From positions 1-64,000 of the forward strand of contig JAGCZH010000023.1 of assembly GCA_017960475.1 (NCBI GenBank): a stretch of 64,000 bases of DNA, given 5' to 3'. A model generated the notes under the pieces. It worked only from the letters and a program-made list of their open reading frames with translations, was not told the DNA's origin and ran no database searches. Positions 1 to 7,385 of this stretch are shown here, in pieces. The stretch comes from Bacteroidales bacterium (GTDB lineage: Bacteria; Bacteroidota; Bacteroidia; Bacteroidales; P3). Each line of letters opens with the position of its first letter. Positions within the stretch are counted from its first letter, which is position 1. The position numbers were made by a program, and so were the translations under genes.

Positions 1-2
1 AG

Positions 3-104
3 CTCGCCGACTACATAGATTATTACAACAACAAACGCATCAAGCTGAAACTAAAAATGAGTCCGGTGCAATACCGAACTCATTTCTATAGACAAATTAA
101 CTGA
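3..104 (+). CDS. IS3-family transposase, C-terminal 33 residues (cut by the window edge)
   Basis: Reading frame 3 gives LADYIDYYNNKRIKLKL and then MSPVQYRT before the stop at 102-104. This is the conserved tail of the rve integrase (DDE) catalytic domain of IS3-family OrfB proteins, where an IxYYNxxRI-K-L motif precedes a (M/L)SPVQYR motif. Only the C-terminus is present, so the acidic triad cannot be inspected. The function, cutting and joining the ends of its own element, is inferred from the family. Confidence 0.85.
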   Translation, partial: LADYIDYYNNKRIKLKLKMSPVQYRTHFYRQIN

Positions 105-115
105 TTTTTTAATCC

Positions 116-139
116 GTCCAACTTTTTGGGGTCACTTCA
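116..139 (+). repeat. right terminal inverted repeat of the IS3-family element
   Basis: A 24-bp segment beginning GTCCAACTTTTTGGGG starts 12 bp after the transposase stop, the usual place for the right inverted repeat. It ends TTCA, matching the common TG...CA ends of IS3-family elements. The exact boundary is inferred because the left repeat is not visible. Confidence 0.7.
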
Positions 140-151
140 TTTTGCATCATA

Positions 152-164
152 AACAAAATTTGTT
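152..164. repeat. 13-bp palindrome AACAAA-A-TTTGTT before the methyltransferase gene
   Basis: Perfect 6-bp arms flank a single A, about 48 bp before the start codon of the methyltransferase. The position would suit a repressor or activator site for the three-gene cassette, but it could also be chance in AT-rich DNA. No Bacteroides-type -7 box is evident between it and the gene. Confidence 0.3.
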
Positions 165-211
165 GTAATGAGCTCAATGAACTGATTATCTAAAATTTAT
201 AATATGGGTGT

Positions 212-829
212 TTGAGTAAAATCTTCAGTAATACACGCAAGCCGGAGGGTTTCTTCGGTCGCATGATGGTGAACGGAATGAATGGCGGCTCGCATGCCCG
301 CATGGCGGAATGGGGCTTGTCGTTTGTAAACATTAATGAGAATGCCAATGTATTAGATGTGGGCTGCGGAGGCGGTGCCAATATCGCACGTCTGCTAGTT
401 CGCTGCCCTAAGGGTAAGGCGACAGGGATTGACTACTCGTCTGTTTCGGTGAAGAAATCACGCAAGGTCAACGCAGCTGCTATTGCTTCTGGTCGTTGCA
501 AAGTGGTGGAGGGAAGTGCATCTGCATTGCCTTTCGAGAAAAACTCCTTTGATCTTGTCACGGCCTTTGAGACTGTATATTTCTGGCCCGATATCGAGGA
601 ATGTTTCCGTGGGGTATACCGCACACTGAAGGCTGGCGGGCACTTCGCTATCGTAAATGAGGATGACGGCCTCACAGGAAAAAACGATAAATGGGAGAAA
701 CTTATCGATGGTATGCATACATATACACCCGATGAACTTAGCGCATTTCTTGCTGCTGCCGGTTTTCACGATGTCAAAGTGCACCTCGAGGATAAGTGTC
801 ATTGGATTACAGTCATAGCAATGAAATAA
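212..829 (+). CDS. class I SAM-dependent methyltransferase
   Basis: This 205-residue protein has the Methyltransf_11/25-type Rossmann fold. Motif I is VLDVGCGGGAN near residues 47-57, an acidic motif II follows (GIDYS), and a motif IV-like FDLVTAFETVYFWPD lies near residue 115; these bind S-adenosylmethionine. The substrate cannot be read from the sequence. The start is a TTG directly after an in-frame stop at 200-202; a later ATG at 263 would remove residues before the fold and is less likely. It is followed after 22 bp by a small membrane protein and then a putative ECF S component, all in one direction, so the three probably form one transcript. The family call is firm, the role unknown. 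Confidence 0.88.
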   Translation: MSKIFSNTRKPEGFFGRMMVNGMNGGSHARMAEWGLSFVNINENANVLDVGCGGGANIARLLVRCPKGKATGIDYSSVSVKKSRKVNAAAIASGRCKVVEGSASALPFEKNSFDLVTAFETVYFWPDIEECFRGVYRTLKAGGHFAIVNEDDGLTGKNDKWEKLIDGMHTYTPDELSAFLAAAGFHDVKVHLEDKCHWITVIAMK

Positions 830-851
830 TCAATGAAAAACAATAACAGTT

Positions 852-1250
852 ATGGAAACAAACATTTCTAAAGTGTCACTTCTTTGGGTAATTATTATGG
901 TCGGCTTTGCAATGCACATGCTGACCGACATGCTTCCGGCTTTCTGGGGAGCAAACATCGCTATGCCCGACGCTACGGGCGAGGCACCCTCAGGCATGAT
1001 GATGTTCATGATCGGCATGGCTTTTTTCGTTCCGATGTGCGGTCTGCTTTGCATGAACTACCGCAAATGCAAGGCTATGCGTGTCGTCAACTTTGTACTG
1101 GCAACTGTGATGATGCTCTTCAACCTCTTCCATGCTACCGAATTGCTGACTGAGTTCAACCCTGTACAACTGCTGATACACCCCGTGATGGCTGCCATTG
1201 GCATCTTCCTGTTCATCTATTCACTGCGTTTAATGAAACAAAAAGAATAA
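852..1250 (+). CDS. small four-helix membrane protein, unknown function
   Basis: The 132-residue product is almost entirely hydrophobic, with about four predicted transmembrane segments (near residues 8-25, 45-68, 78-95 and 105-125) and a Met-rich second helix (SGMMMFMIGM). I do not recognise a family. It lies between the methyltransferase and the putative S component, with 4 bp to the next gene, so translational coupling and a shared role at the inner membrane are likely. It could be an accessory to the transporter, but nothing in the sequence proves this. Confidence 0.75.
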   Translation: METNISKVSLLWVIIMVGFAMHMLTDMLPAFWGANIAMPDATGEAPSGMMMFMIGMAFFVPMCGLLCMNYRKCKAMRVVNFVLATVMMLFNLFHATELLTEFNPVQLLIHPVMAAIGIFLFIYSLRLMKQKE

Positions 1251-1254
1251 TCTT

Positions 1255-1818
1255 ATGAAAACAGCATTTCGAATTATCCTTATGATGGTGGCTTATCTCG
1301 TCACATTCATACTTGGCGCCACAAGTGGAATCATTCATCCTGCATGTTACTCCTATGTTGGAGCGCTGCTGCCGCTACTGACAGCATTCGTTTATCTTTA
1401 CACCTGCACCCTTATTCGTGGTTTCGGGGCTGCAACAGCCCTCAATGGTTTTATCCTCGTCTTGTTCTTGATTGCTGGCGAGGCGGATACGACCTTCATT
1501 ATTGGAGTTGTGATTCTAACAGCAATGGCCGAAATATTAAGAAGAATAAAAGGTTATGACACTTTGAAGGGTGTCCGCTGGAGTTTTATGCCGTTCGCAT
1601 TCTCGTTTTTCGCTTACACCGCCCACTGGTGGACCGACACAGAAGGATCGCTGGCGGCTGCCGTGGAGGAGATGCCGGCCGGCTACGACGAACTGATGAA
1701 GCCTGTCATCGACAACATTCCAGTGATGATTGTCGTTCTGGTCTTGACCATTCCTGTTGCCATCCTTGCCATAAGGCTGGCAGCCCGTGTAATGAAAAAA
1801 CAAACTGGTTTGGATTGA
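1255..1818 (+). CDS. putative MptD/Trep_Strep-type ECF transporter S component
   Basis: This 187-residue protein has about five or six hydrophobic segments. The pattern of a first helix ending in GATSG, a central LRRIKGYDT segment, and an extracytoplasmic stretch with EEMPAGYDELMKPVID before the last helix resembles the MptD (Trep_Strep) family of substrate-binding S components of energy-coupling-factor importers. Such proteins bind a small molecule and need an EcfA/A'/T module, which is not encoded nearby, so a shared module elsewhere would be required. Family assignment is from memory of the pattern and moderate; a generic membrane protein is the alternative. Confidence 0.6.
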   Translation: MKTAFRIILMMVAYLVTFILGATSGIIHPACYSYVGALLPLLTAFVYLYTCTLIRGFGAATALNGFILVLFLIAGEADTTFIIGVVILTAMAEILRRIKGYDTLKGVRWSFMPFAFSFFAYTAHWWTDTEGSLAAAVEEMPAGYDELMKPVIDNIPVMIVVLVLTIPVAILAIRLAARVMKKQTGLD

Positions 1819-1890
1819 AATAGATGATGCTTTTCAGTATTGGGGCATTTGCGCAATAGAGAATGGGTACTGCTATGCTCTGCTTTCGAA

Positions 1891-3066
1891 TCAATCCTTC
1901 CACCAGTGGCTAACCTGCTCGAATAGCAATGGAATAGAGGTATGCCCTTTGTTGTGCTTGCCAATTCTTACCATTACAAGGTTCTTGTAGGGGTTGACGT
2001 AAAGCACCTGTTCGTATATTCCCAACGCATAATACCCTGAGTGTTCAGGACGGATGATATTCTCGTAGTTGATGTTGTACCAATTGAAATGATATCCATG
2101 ATAGCTGGTGTCACATTCTACGGTTTGACGTATCCAGTCTTCGCTCACTATTCGTTTGTCATTCCACATCCCATTATTGAGATAGAGGCGACCAATCTTG
2201 GCAAGATCCTTGATGGTTAGCGTGATGCCACCAAATGTGTGCGCATTGTCGTGCTTCCGGCTGTCGATATTGACCAACGCAGGGTGTTCCATACCGAGTG
2301 GAATCCACACTTTCTCACTGAGATAGTCGGCAAAGCGCTTGCCCGAAGCACGCTCGATGACTATGCCGAGAATCGCTGCGGTCATGCTTTCATAGCGAAA
2401 ATCAGAACCTGGCTCGCAACGGAATGTCAAACCCTGAATCTGTTTCATTATATTGTGTCCGTAATTCAGTCGCGCCATTGCGTTAAGGTATTTTAAACCT
2501 TTCCAGTTGACATCGTAAGTGTCGTCAAAATCCAGTCCGCTCCGCATGTCTAGCAGATGACGGATGGTCAGTTTTTCCCACATCGGGTCTTTCGTCTTCA
2601 ACTCCGGCAGATAGTTGGTGACAGGGTCGTCAATACTATGTATGTACCCATCGTAGACCGCAATGCCACACATTAGTGATGTGATAGATTTGGATACAGA
2701 GAAGACTGTTGCCATGCGTTCGGGAGTGAAATCGCCCCAGTACCTCTCGTAAACTATGCTGTCGTTATGTATGATGAGCAACCCTTGTGTGGTGCTTTCC
2801 TTGTTAAAAGCCTCCAGATAGGTCATATGATCGCAACGGTGTGGCGAATTTGGGAAATGTGTGGAGTCAATCCAGTCGGCTTTCTTTTGTGCCACGGGGA
2901 AATGGAAAGCCACTCCGCCATTGGCGATGGTGTCAACCTCACGTTGCTCGAAACTGAAGATGTCGGGTCCATCCGTGCCATCGGCCATAAGACCTCTTAC
3001 CACTGAGCAGGATGACAAGGCGAGTGTGCAGATAGTGATAGTGACTATTTTGAGTATTGCGTTCAT
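1891..3066 (-). CDS. serine hydrolase lipoprotein, beta-lactamase/PBP class C fold
   Basis: The 391-residue product starts with a lipoprotein signal (MNAILKIV... LSSC, Cys20). The serine beta-lactamase-like domain has an SxxK motif SVSK (Ser123, Lys126), a tyrosine motif YES (Tyr225) and an HTFGG segment (His276) where KTG-type motifs usually fall. Such proteins are esterases, D-amino-acid peptidases or peptidoglycan hydrolases more often than true beta-lactamases. The start at 3066 is chosen because it gives a clean lipobox and is preceded by GGAAGGAA; an in-frame ATG at 3099 adds 11 polar residues. It converges with the S component gene. Likely anchored in the outer or inner membrane facing the periplasm; substrate unknown. 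Confidence 0.88.
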   Translation of the reverse strand: MNAILKIVTITICTLALSSCSVVRGLMADGTDGPDIFSFEQREVDTIANGGVAFHFPVAQKKADWIDSTHFPNSPHRCDHMTYLEAFNKESTTQGLLIIHNDSIVYERYWGDFTPERMATVFSVSKSITSLMCGIAVYDGYIHSIDDPVTNYLPELKTKDPMWEKLTIRHLLDMRSGLDFDDTYDVNWKGLKYLNAMARLNYGHNIMKQIQGLTFRCEPGSDFRYESMTAAILGIVIERASGKRFADYLSEKVWIPLGMEHPALVNIDSRKHDNAHTFGGITLTIKDLAKIGRLYLNNGMWNDKRIVSEDWIRQTVECDTSYHGYHFNWYNINYENIIRPEHSGYYALGIYEQVLYVNPYKNLVMVRIGKHNKGHTSIPLLFEQVSHWWKD

Positions 3067-3192
3067 ATTTGTTCCTTCCGTCATCATTAACGACAACACC
3101 TCGGATATATTGCCATGAAAAACAAGTCGGTTTAATTGGTATTCTCTTTTTTACGGCTGTGATCGCTTACAGTAACCGATAGACTGTGCAAC

Positions 3193-3224
3193 AAAAAAAC
3201 CCACGCGTCAGCGTGGGCTTTTTC
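3193..3224 (-). terminator. rho-independent terminator after the small beta-barrel gene
   Basis: A perfect 7-bp stem (CCCACGC / GCGTGGG, 3200-3206 and 3211-3217) with loop GTCA is flanked by seven A on the left, read as a T-run on the minus strand, and by CTTTTTC on the right. It lies 21-52 bp beyond the stop of the minus-strand gene at 3245-3715 and could act in both directions. Confidence 0.85.
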
Positions 3225-3244
3225 AGTTTATGCTAAAGTTCTGA

Positions 3245-3715
3245 TTAGAAGCAGTAGCGGATACCCAGTGCTATATCACCCCAGTGGAATTGTGTTTCGG
3301 GGATGAGGAAGAAGCATGGACGGATGTCGAGCGAGAGCTGAATAGGAATAGCGCTGAATTTGTACTCGATACCAAGCTGGCCTGCAAGTGCAAGAGCGAT
3401 GTCACTGTCACTATTGTGACCAGCTTCCCAGCTCCAGTAGCAAAGACGGGCGCCGACACCGGCATACCAGCCAAAGCCGCTTCCGATGTCACCAGTCCAC
3501 TGATAGATGCCAGACAGACTGAAGTCGGTGTGATTATCACCGCTACCCCAACCAAGGTCGAGTTCAAGACGATTGCCACCAAGACCGTGCTGCCAAGAGA
3601 GTTCAGCACCATAACCTTGGCCTCCGCCTACGCGAACACCAAGTGCGTTGTCTTGAGCATTAGCTGTTGCTGCCATTGTGAAGACAGCTGCGATAACTAG
3701 GAATAATTTCTTCAT
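3245..3715 (-). CDS. small outer-membrane beta-barrel protein
   Basis: The 156-residue product has a clear signal peptide (MKKLFLVIAAVFTMAATANAQ) followed by alternating short strands rich in Gly, Trp and Tyr, and it ends in Phe (IRYCF), a typical outer-membrane C-terminus. This fits an eight-stranded OmpA/OmpW-like barrel of the Bacteroidota porin_OMP type. It is a single-gene unit with its own promoter-like box about 110 bp upstream and its own terminator. Its role is not deducible. Confidence 0.8.
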   Translation of the reverse strand: MKKLFLVIAAVFTMAATANAQDNALGVRVGGGQGYGAELSWQHGLGGNRLELDLGWGSGDNHTDFSLSGIYQWTGDIGSGFGWYAGVGARLCYWSWEAGHNSDSDIALALAGQLGIEYKFSAIPIQLSLDIRPCFFLIPETQFHWGDIALGIRYCF

Positions 3716-3823
3716 GTTGTTTTATTTTATTGATGGGTTAGTAATTCCATATTTAGAAGTTGCTCGTAGTGCGTAATAATGAAACCGCATTCTGACTTGT
3801 GCGATTTCATCTATTTATAACTG

Positions 3824-3831
3824 CAAAAATA
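3824..3831 (-). promoter_or_regulatory. Bacteroides-type -7 promoter box for the beta-barrel gene
   Basis: On the minus strand this reads TATTTTTG, matching TAnnTTTG. It would start transcription near 3817 and leave an untranslated leader of about 100 nt. Within that leader, at 3781-3809, a nine-base arm GAAACCGCA can pair with TGCGATTTC with one mismatch, so the leader may fold. No good -33 TTTG is seen. Confidence 0.5.
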
Positions 3832-3903
3832 TGAAATTATTTTGTGTTATTAAAAAAATTAACAAAAAAATCTTTCGGCAAAGGTATGCCTTTCTGTAAT
3901 TTG

Positions 3904-5745
3904 TTAATTTACACCCATAATAAGTTTGATTTTGTCAGGCTCTCGTACCTTTTTAAGACGGTTGTTATAGTCCTCTTTTTCAAGAGAACTGGAGAGTTGT
4001 ACGAATTTTTCCTGCATGGAGAGAAAGGCGGACTGCTGTTTTAAATAGCTGTTAAGGTCGGCTTCACTCAAAACGGAGAGCTCCATGTCGTAAGTTTTGG
4101 CGACTCGCTCGTAGGCTTTGTGGATATTGGTGTATTCCTTGAAAGCGTTTTTGAATTGTTTGGTGTTGTTATCGATGATGTTGTTGTTATCGATAATCTG
4201 AATGAATTTGTCTTGGGTAATGATGAAATGGTTGAGGAGTTTGATGAAGTCGTCGCCAGCGCTTTGAGAGTTGAAATGAGGGGTGAAATCAGTGTATTTC
4301 ATCATTTGCTTATAGCCAGCCACAAGTCCACGAGGTGCGTTTTTTGTGTTCAGAATCTGTTGGCTTCGTTTTTCAATGGTAGAGCGAATGCCTATGACAG
4401 ATATGTACACCTGTTGCATTTGCTCAAAGTTGTCAAGAGTTTGTAAATAACGGTCTGCGCTGGCTTGGTTTATGAATTTCGGGATGAAATCAGTTAAGGA
4501 TACCAGCTCTTTGTATGCCGAGACAATGTCGTCGATGTTCTTGGGACAGATGCGTATTATGGAGTCGCCTCGGACAGCTATGGTGTCGACACGTAGTGTG
4601 GCGTATTTGTACAGGTGTTGAATATCTATAATCTCTAGTAGCTTATTGATGAATTTTTCGCTTTCGGCAAGGCTGGCGAAGGCAGGAATTGTGTTCTGTT
4701 CGTTTATATAGTCTTTATAGGAAGCGAAAATATCCTTGTGCTTTTTTGTACATAGCTGTTGAAGTAGTAAAGTGTTGTGCGATATTGTGTCACGAAGGTC
4801 TACGACGTTGAGATAGTTTTGTTGCACCTCCATGATTTCTTTTAGCTGTCCGAGGTAGCTGTTGTACTCCGCAATGGTTTTGAAGTTTATTGGTATGTGT
4901 ATTTTCTTGAATACGCGAAGATAAGATTTGTTGACATCTGTGTGATCTTTACCAGCTCGGAGATGAATGGTGTTTTTGAACGCTTCAATCTGAACTGGTA
5001 GAGAGTTGGGCCCTAGTACACTGTCGATGACGGAGAGTTGGAACTGTTGGAGTTCATCTAGTAGTTTGATGTTGTTGTCTGTGGAGTTGTTGTCTGTGAG
5101 GTCGTAGCGGTTGTATACAGAGAGATATGCGTAGTAGATGTTTTTCAGCTCTTTGACTTTTTCTTTGTCTGATACTCCGCGGGCGTCGCATATGAGGGTG
5201 ATCTCCTTGTGTAGATTTTTGATAGAGTCTTTTACTATCGCCATCATAAGGTCTTTCTCCCGTTGTATGCGAGCTGCTTCGGCTTTTGCCCGTTCTTCGG
5301 CAGCGCGTTTCTCGGCGATGAGACGCTCTTTCTCAAGATTGTCGTAGTGCTCTGATTCAGAGAGAAGGAAAGCGGCTACTTGTTCCATTTGCGCAAGATA
5401 AACGCCAGCGTCGACAAGGCAGTGGGTGGAGTCCATCCAAATAATGTTGCCATCTAGCTTGTAATCAGTCTTGAGACTGTTGACCATGCGGTTTATGCGT
5501 ACACGCTGTTGGCGGCACCACTGGCTCATGATGGGGTATGCGTTTGGTTGCACTTGACGAAGGCTGTCGAGTATTGTTGTCAAAGCATCCTTGGAGTCGA
5601 TGACGCGGGAGTCGACATTATAGTGAGGACATAGGCTACGGGTGTGCAGCATGGTCACGGTAGTGTCGTGAGCGTCTGGCGACTGAGCCCATGTGGCCAT
5701 TGTCGAGACAAAGAGGAGCAGAAGAGAGAACGAGAGTCGTTTCAT
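3904..5745 (-). CDS. exported helical-repeat protein of unknown function
   Basis: The 613-residue protein has a signal peptide (residues 1-20, ending TWA-Q). Residues 135-165 form a charged coiled coil with LEKERLIAEKRAAEERAKAE. From about residue 199 to 590 I count roughly six degenerate copies of a helical unit spaced 60-70 residues: a yKxy-like helix, a loop, a hydrophobic helix such as FINKLLEI or YLQTLDNF, then a QxxYxxVI or QxKFxQII segment. Examples begin near residues 202, 270, 338, 406, 474 and 533. No enzyme motif is visible, so a periplasmic scaffold or adaptor role is a guess. It starts 21 bp after the stop of the PurF-like gene, so the two are probably co-transcribed. I do not recognise the family. 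Confidence 0.8.
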   Translation of the reverse strand: MKRLSFSLLLLFVSTMATWAQSPDAHDTTVTMLHTRSLCPHYNVDSRVIDSKDALTTILDSLRQVQPNAYPIMSQWCRQQRVRINRMVNSLKTDYKLDGNIIWMDSTHCLVDAGVYLAQMEQVAAFLLSESEHYDNLEKERLIAEKRAAEERAKAEAARIQREKDLMMAIVKDSIKNLHKEITLICDARGVSDKEKVKELKNIYYAYLSVYNRYDLTDNNSTDNNIKLLDELQQFQLSVIDSVLGPNSLPVQIEAFKNTIHLRAGKDHTDVNKSYLRVFKKIHIPINFKTIAEYNSYLGQLKEIMEVQQNYLNVVDLRDTISHNTLLLQQLCTKKHKDIFASYKDYINEQNTIPAFASLAESEKFINKLLEIIDIQHLYKYATLRVDTIAVRGDSIIRICPKNIDDIVSAYKELVSLTDFIPKFINQASADRYLQTLDNFEQMQQVYISVIGIRSTIEKRSQQILNTKNAPRGLVAGYKQMMKYTDFTPHFNSQSAGDDFIKLLNHFIITQDKFIQIIDNNNIIDNNTKQFKNAFKEYTNIHKAYERVAKTYDMELSVLSEADLNSYLKQQSAFLSMQEKFVQLSSSLEKEDYNNRLKKVREPDKIKLIMGVN

Positions 5746-5766
5746 CGTCGATGATGGATGAAGAAA

Positions 5767-7212
5767 CTATTGCAGTTGCATTGTCAATTGGTTGAGATCG
5801 GTTTCGCCGATATCGTAGCTGGAACCATCGAAGCAGTGTGTGCAGATTTTCTCTTTGGGAAGTCCTATTGCGTTGCAGACGATGTCGAGACTGTTGAATT
5901 TGAGAGTGTCGACGCCTACATGCTGGCGGATTTTCTCGACCATGGCGGCATATTGCGTGGAGGTTTCGTCGCGATATGCCTCGAGATTACGTATCTGACC
6001 GCCTTCGAGCTCCTCGATGCAGCGACGGGCAATGAGTTCCATGTCGGTCTTGGATGCCGAGAAGTTGAGGAAGTTGCATCCGTGGATGAGGGGAGGACAG
6101 CTTATGCGGATGTGGATGTGTTTGACGCCTGCGTTGTAGAGCATTTTGACTTGGTCACGAAGTTGGGTGCCACGGACAATAGAGTCGTCGCAGAACACAA
6201 CATCTTTGCCTTCAAGTACTTTGCGGCTGGGTATCAGTTTCATTTTTGCCACGAGGTTGCGCGATTCCTGGTTGACAGGCATGAAGCTGCGCGACCATGT
6301 CGGGGTGTATTTAAGCACGCCGCGTTTGTAGGGAATGCCTTTGCCAGCGGCATAACCCAAAGCCATACCTATACCAGAGTCAGGAATGGCGGAGACAAAG
6401 TCGGCGTCGATATCGTCGTTTTTGCCCATCATGAGTCCCAGTTGGTAACGTACTTCTTCCGCATTGACGTCTTCGTATTGGGCGACGGGATAGCCATAGT
6501 AAATCCATAGGAATGAGCATATCTGCATTTTGCCCGAGGGCGCAATAATTTGCTCTAGGCCGTCATGTGAGATGAAGATGGCTTCGCCAGGCTCGACATA
6601 GCGAATTGTCTGGAAACCGAGATTGATGTATGAATGGCTTTCGGAAGCCACGGCGTAGTCGGCGCCGCGGCGGCCGATGACCAGAGGTGTGCGGCCCAGG
6701 TAGTCGCGTGCGGCTATGATTCCTTTTTCAGTTAGTATGAGCATAGAGACGCTGCCTTTGACATGACGGTAAACGTTGTTGATGCCGTCGGCGAAGTCTT
6801 TGCCCTGAGTTATGAGAAGAGCGATTAGCTCGGTGGGGTTGGTGCCACCCATGCTTAGTTCGGTGAACTGTTGCCTCTGTGCAAGGCAGTAGTTCTCAAG
6901 TTCAGCCATGTTGTTGATTTTGCTTACTGTGCAAACGGCGAAACGACCGAGGTGTGAGTTGACCACAATGGGCTGTGGATCGGTGTCGCTTATAACGCCA
7001 ATGCCCATATCGCCAAGCATTTCATGGATGTCAGAACTGAACTTTGTGCGAAAGTAAGAGTTTTGAATGTTGTGGATGTTGAGGTGGATTACGCCGTTGT
7101 CGATGGTGCTGAGACCAGCGCGACGTGTGCCAAGATGTGAATTGTAATCGGTGCCGTAGAAAAGGTCGGTGGCACAAGGATTTTTAGTTACAACTCCGAA
7201 GAGACCGCTCAT
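5767..7212 (-). CDS. amidophosphoribosyltransferase-like protein lacking the glutaminase cysteine
   Basis: This 481-residue protein has the PurF layout: an N-terminal Ntn/class II glutamine amidotransferase-like domain (1-230) and a C-terminal phosphoribosyltransferase domain with the PRPP loop CDDSIVRGT (341-349) and IPDSG (276-280). Authentic PurF has Cys as residue 2 (MCGI). Here the start is MSGLFG, so the nucleophile is Ser, and glutamine hydrolysis is unlikely unless ammonia is used or Cys13 serves. As I recall, related Bacteroidota paralogues also lack this Cys (MGG start), suggesting a conserved branch. A C-terminal CTHCFDG motif could bind metal. A regulatory or ammonia-dependent role is inference; a true purF is expected elsewhere. 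Confidence 0.85.
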   Translation of the reverse strand: MSGLFGVVTKNPCATDLFYGTDYNSHLGTRRAGLSTIDNGVIHLNIHNIQNSYFRTKFSSDIHEMLGDMGIGVISDTDPQPIVVNSHLGRFAVCTVSKINNMAELENYCLAQRQQFTELSMGGTNPTELIALLITQGKDFADGINNVYRHVKGSVSMLILTEKGIIAARDYLGRTPLVIGRRGADYAVASESHSYINLGFQTIRYVEPGEAIFISHDGLEQIIAPSGKMQICSFLWIYYGYPVAQYEDVNAEEVRYQLGLMMGKNDDIDADFVSAIPDSGIGMALGYAAGKGIPYKRGVLKYTPTWSRSFMPVNQESRNLVAKMKLIPSRKVLEGKDVVFCDDSIVRGTQLRDQVKMLYNAGVKHIHIRISCPPLIHGCNFLNFSASKTDMELIARRCIEELEGGQIRNLEAYRDETSTQYAAMVEKIRQHVGVDTLKFNSLDIVCNAIGLPKEKICTHCFDGSSYDIGETDLNQLTMQLQ

Positions 7213-7264
7213 AATTGATTGTTTTAAAAGATGATAAAAATATATTTGAATTTAATTAAAAGTG

Positions 7265-7272
7265 CAAATTTA
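7265..7272 (-). promoter_or_regulatory. Bacteroides-type -7 promoter box for the PurF-like gene
   Basis: The minus strand reads TAAATTTG followed by C, matching TAnnTTTG. Predicted transcription start is near 7258, giving a leader of about 45 nt. The same box, GCAAATTTAC on the plus strand, stands before the glycosyltransferase (18306) and ispD (47823). No clear -33 TTTG is found. Confidence 0.6.
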
Positions 7273-7385
7273 CATTTTTTTTGGCAGATATGAGCTCTTG
7301 TAATATTTTTTTTATTGTTTAAAATAATGTATTGTAAATATGTGTGTTGTGCTTTTCTGCTATTTTTGTCGAGCAATTTATATTT

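Larger units (their letters stand above)
1..139 (+). mobile_element. right end of an IS3-family (IS150-like) insertion sequence
   Basis: The left edge carries the last codons of an IS3-family transposase followed by a sequence ending GTCCAACTTTTTGGGGTCAC and four more bases, which resembles the right terminal inverted repeat of IS150-group elements. The rest of the element lies outside the window, so intactness and target-site duplication cannot be judged. It sits about 70 bp before the methyltransferase start and marks the border between mobile DNA and the chromosomal genes to the right. Confidence 0.8.

Noticed and set aside
1891-3066. true class C beta-lactamase giving drug resistance
   Set aside because: The fold and SxxK are present, but YxN is YxS, KTG is replaced by an HTFGG motif and it is a lipoprotein; this fits the broad serine hydrolase group.
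5758-6510. 250-codon plus-strand open frame
   Set aside because: Lies wholly antisense to the PurF-like gene, which has clear motifs; the translated product has no recognisable domain and reflects codon bias of the opposite strand.
7361-7368. plus-strand TATTTTTG box
   Set aside because: Matches the -7 consensus, but has no -33 TTTG, no downstream plus-strand gene and no terminator, so it is probably chance in AT-rich DNA.
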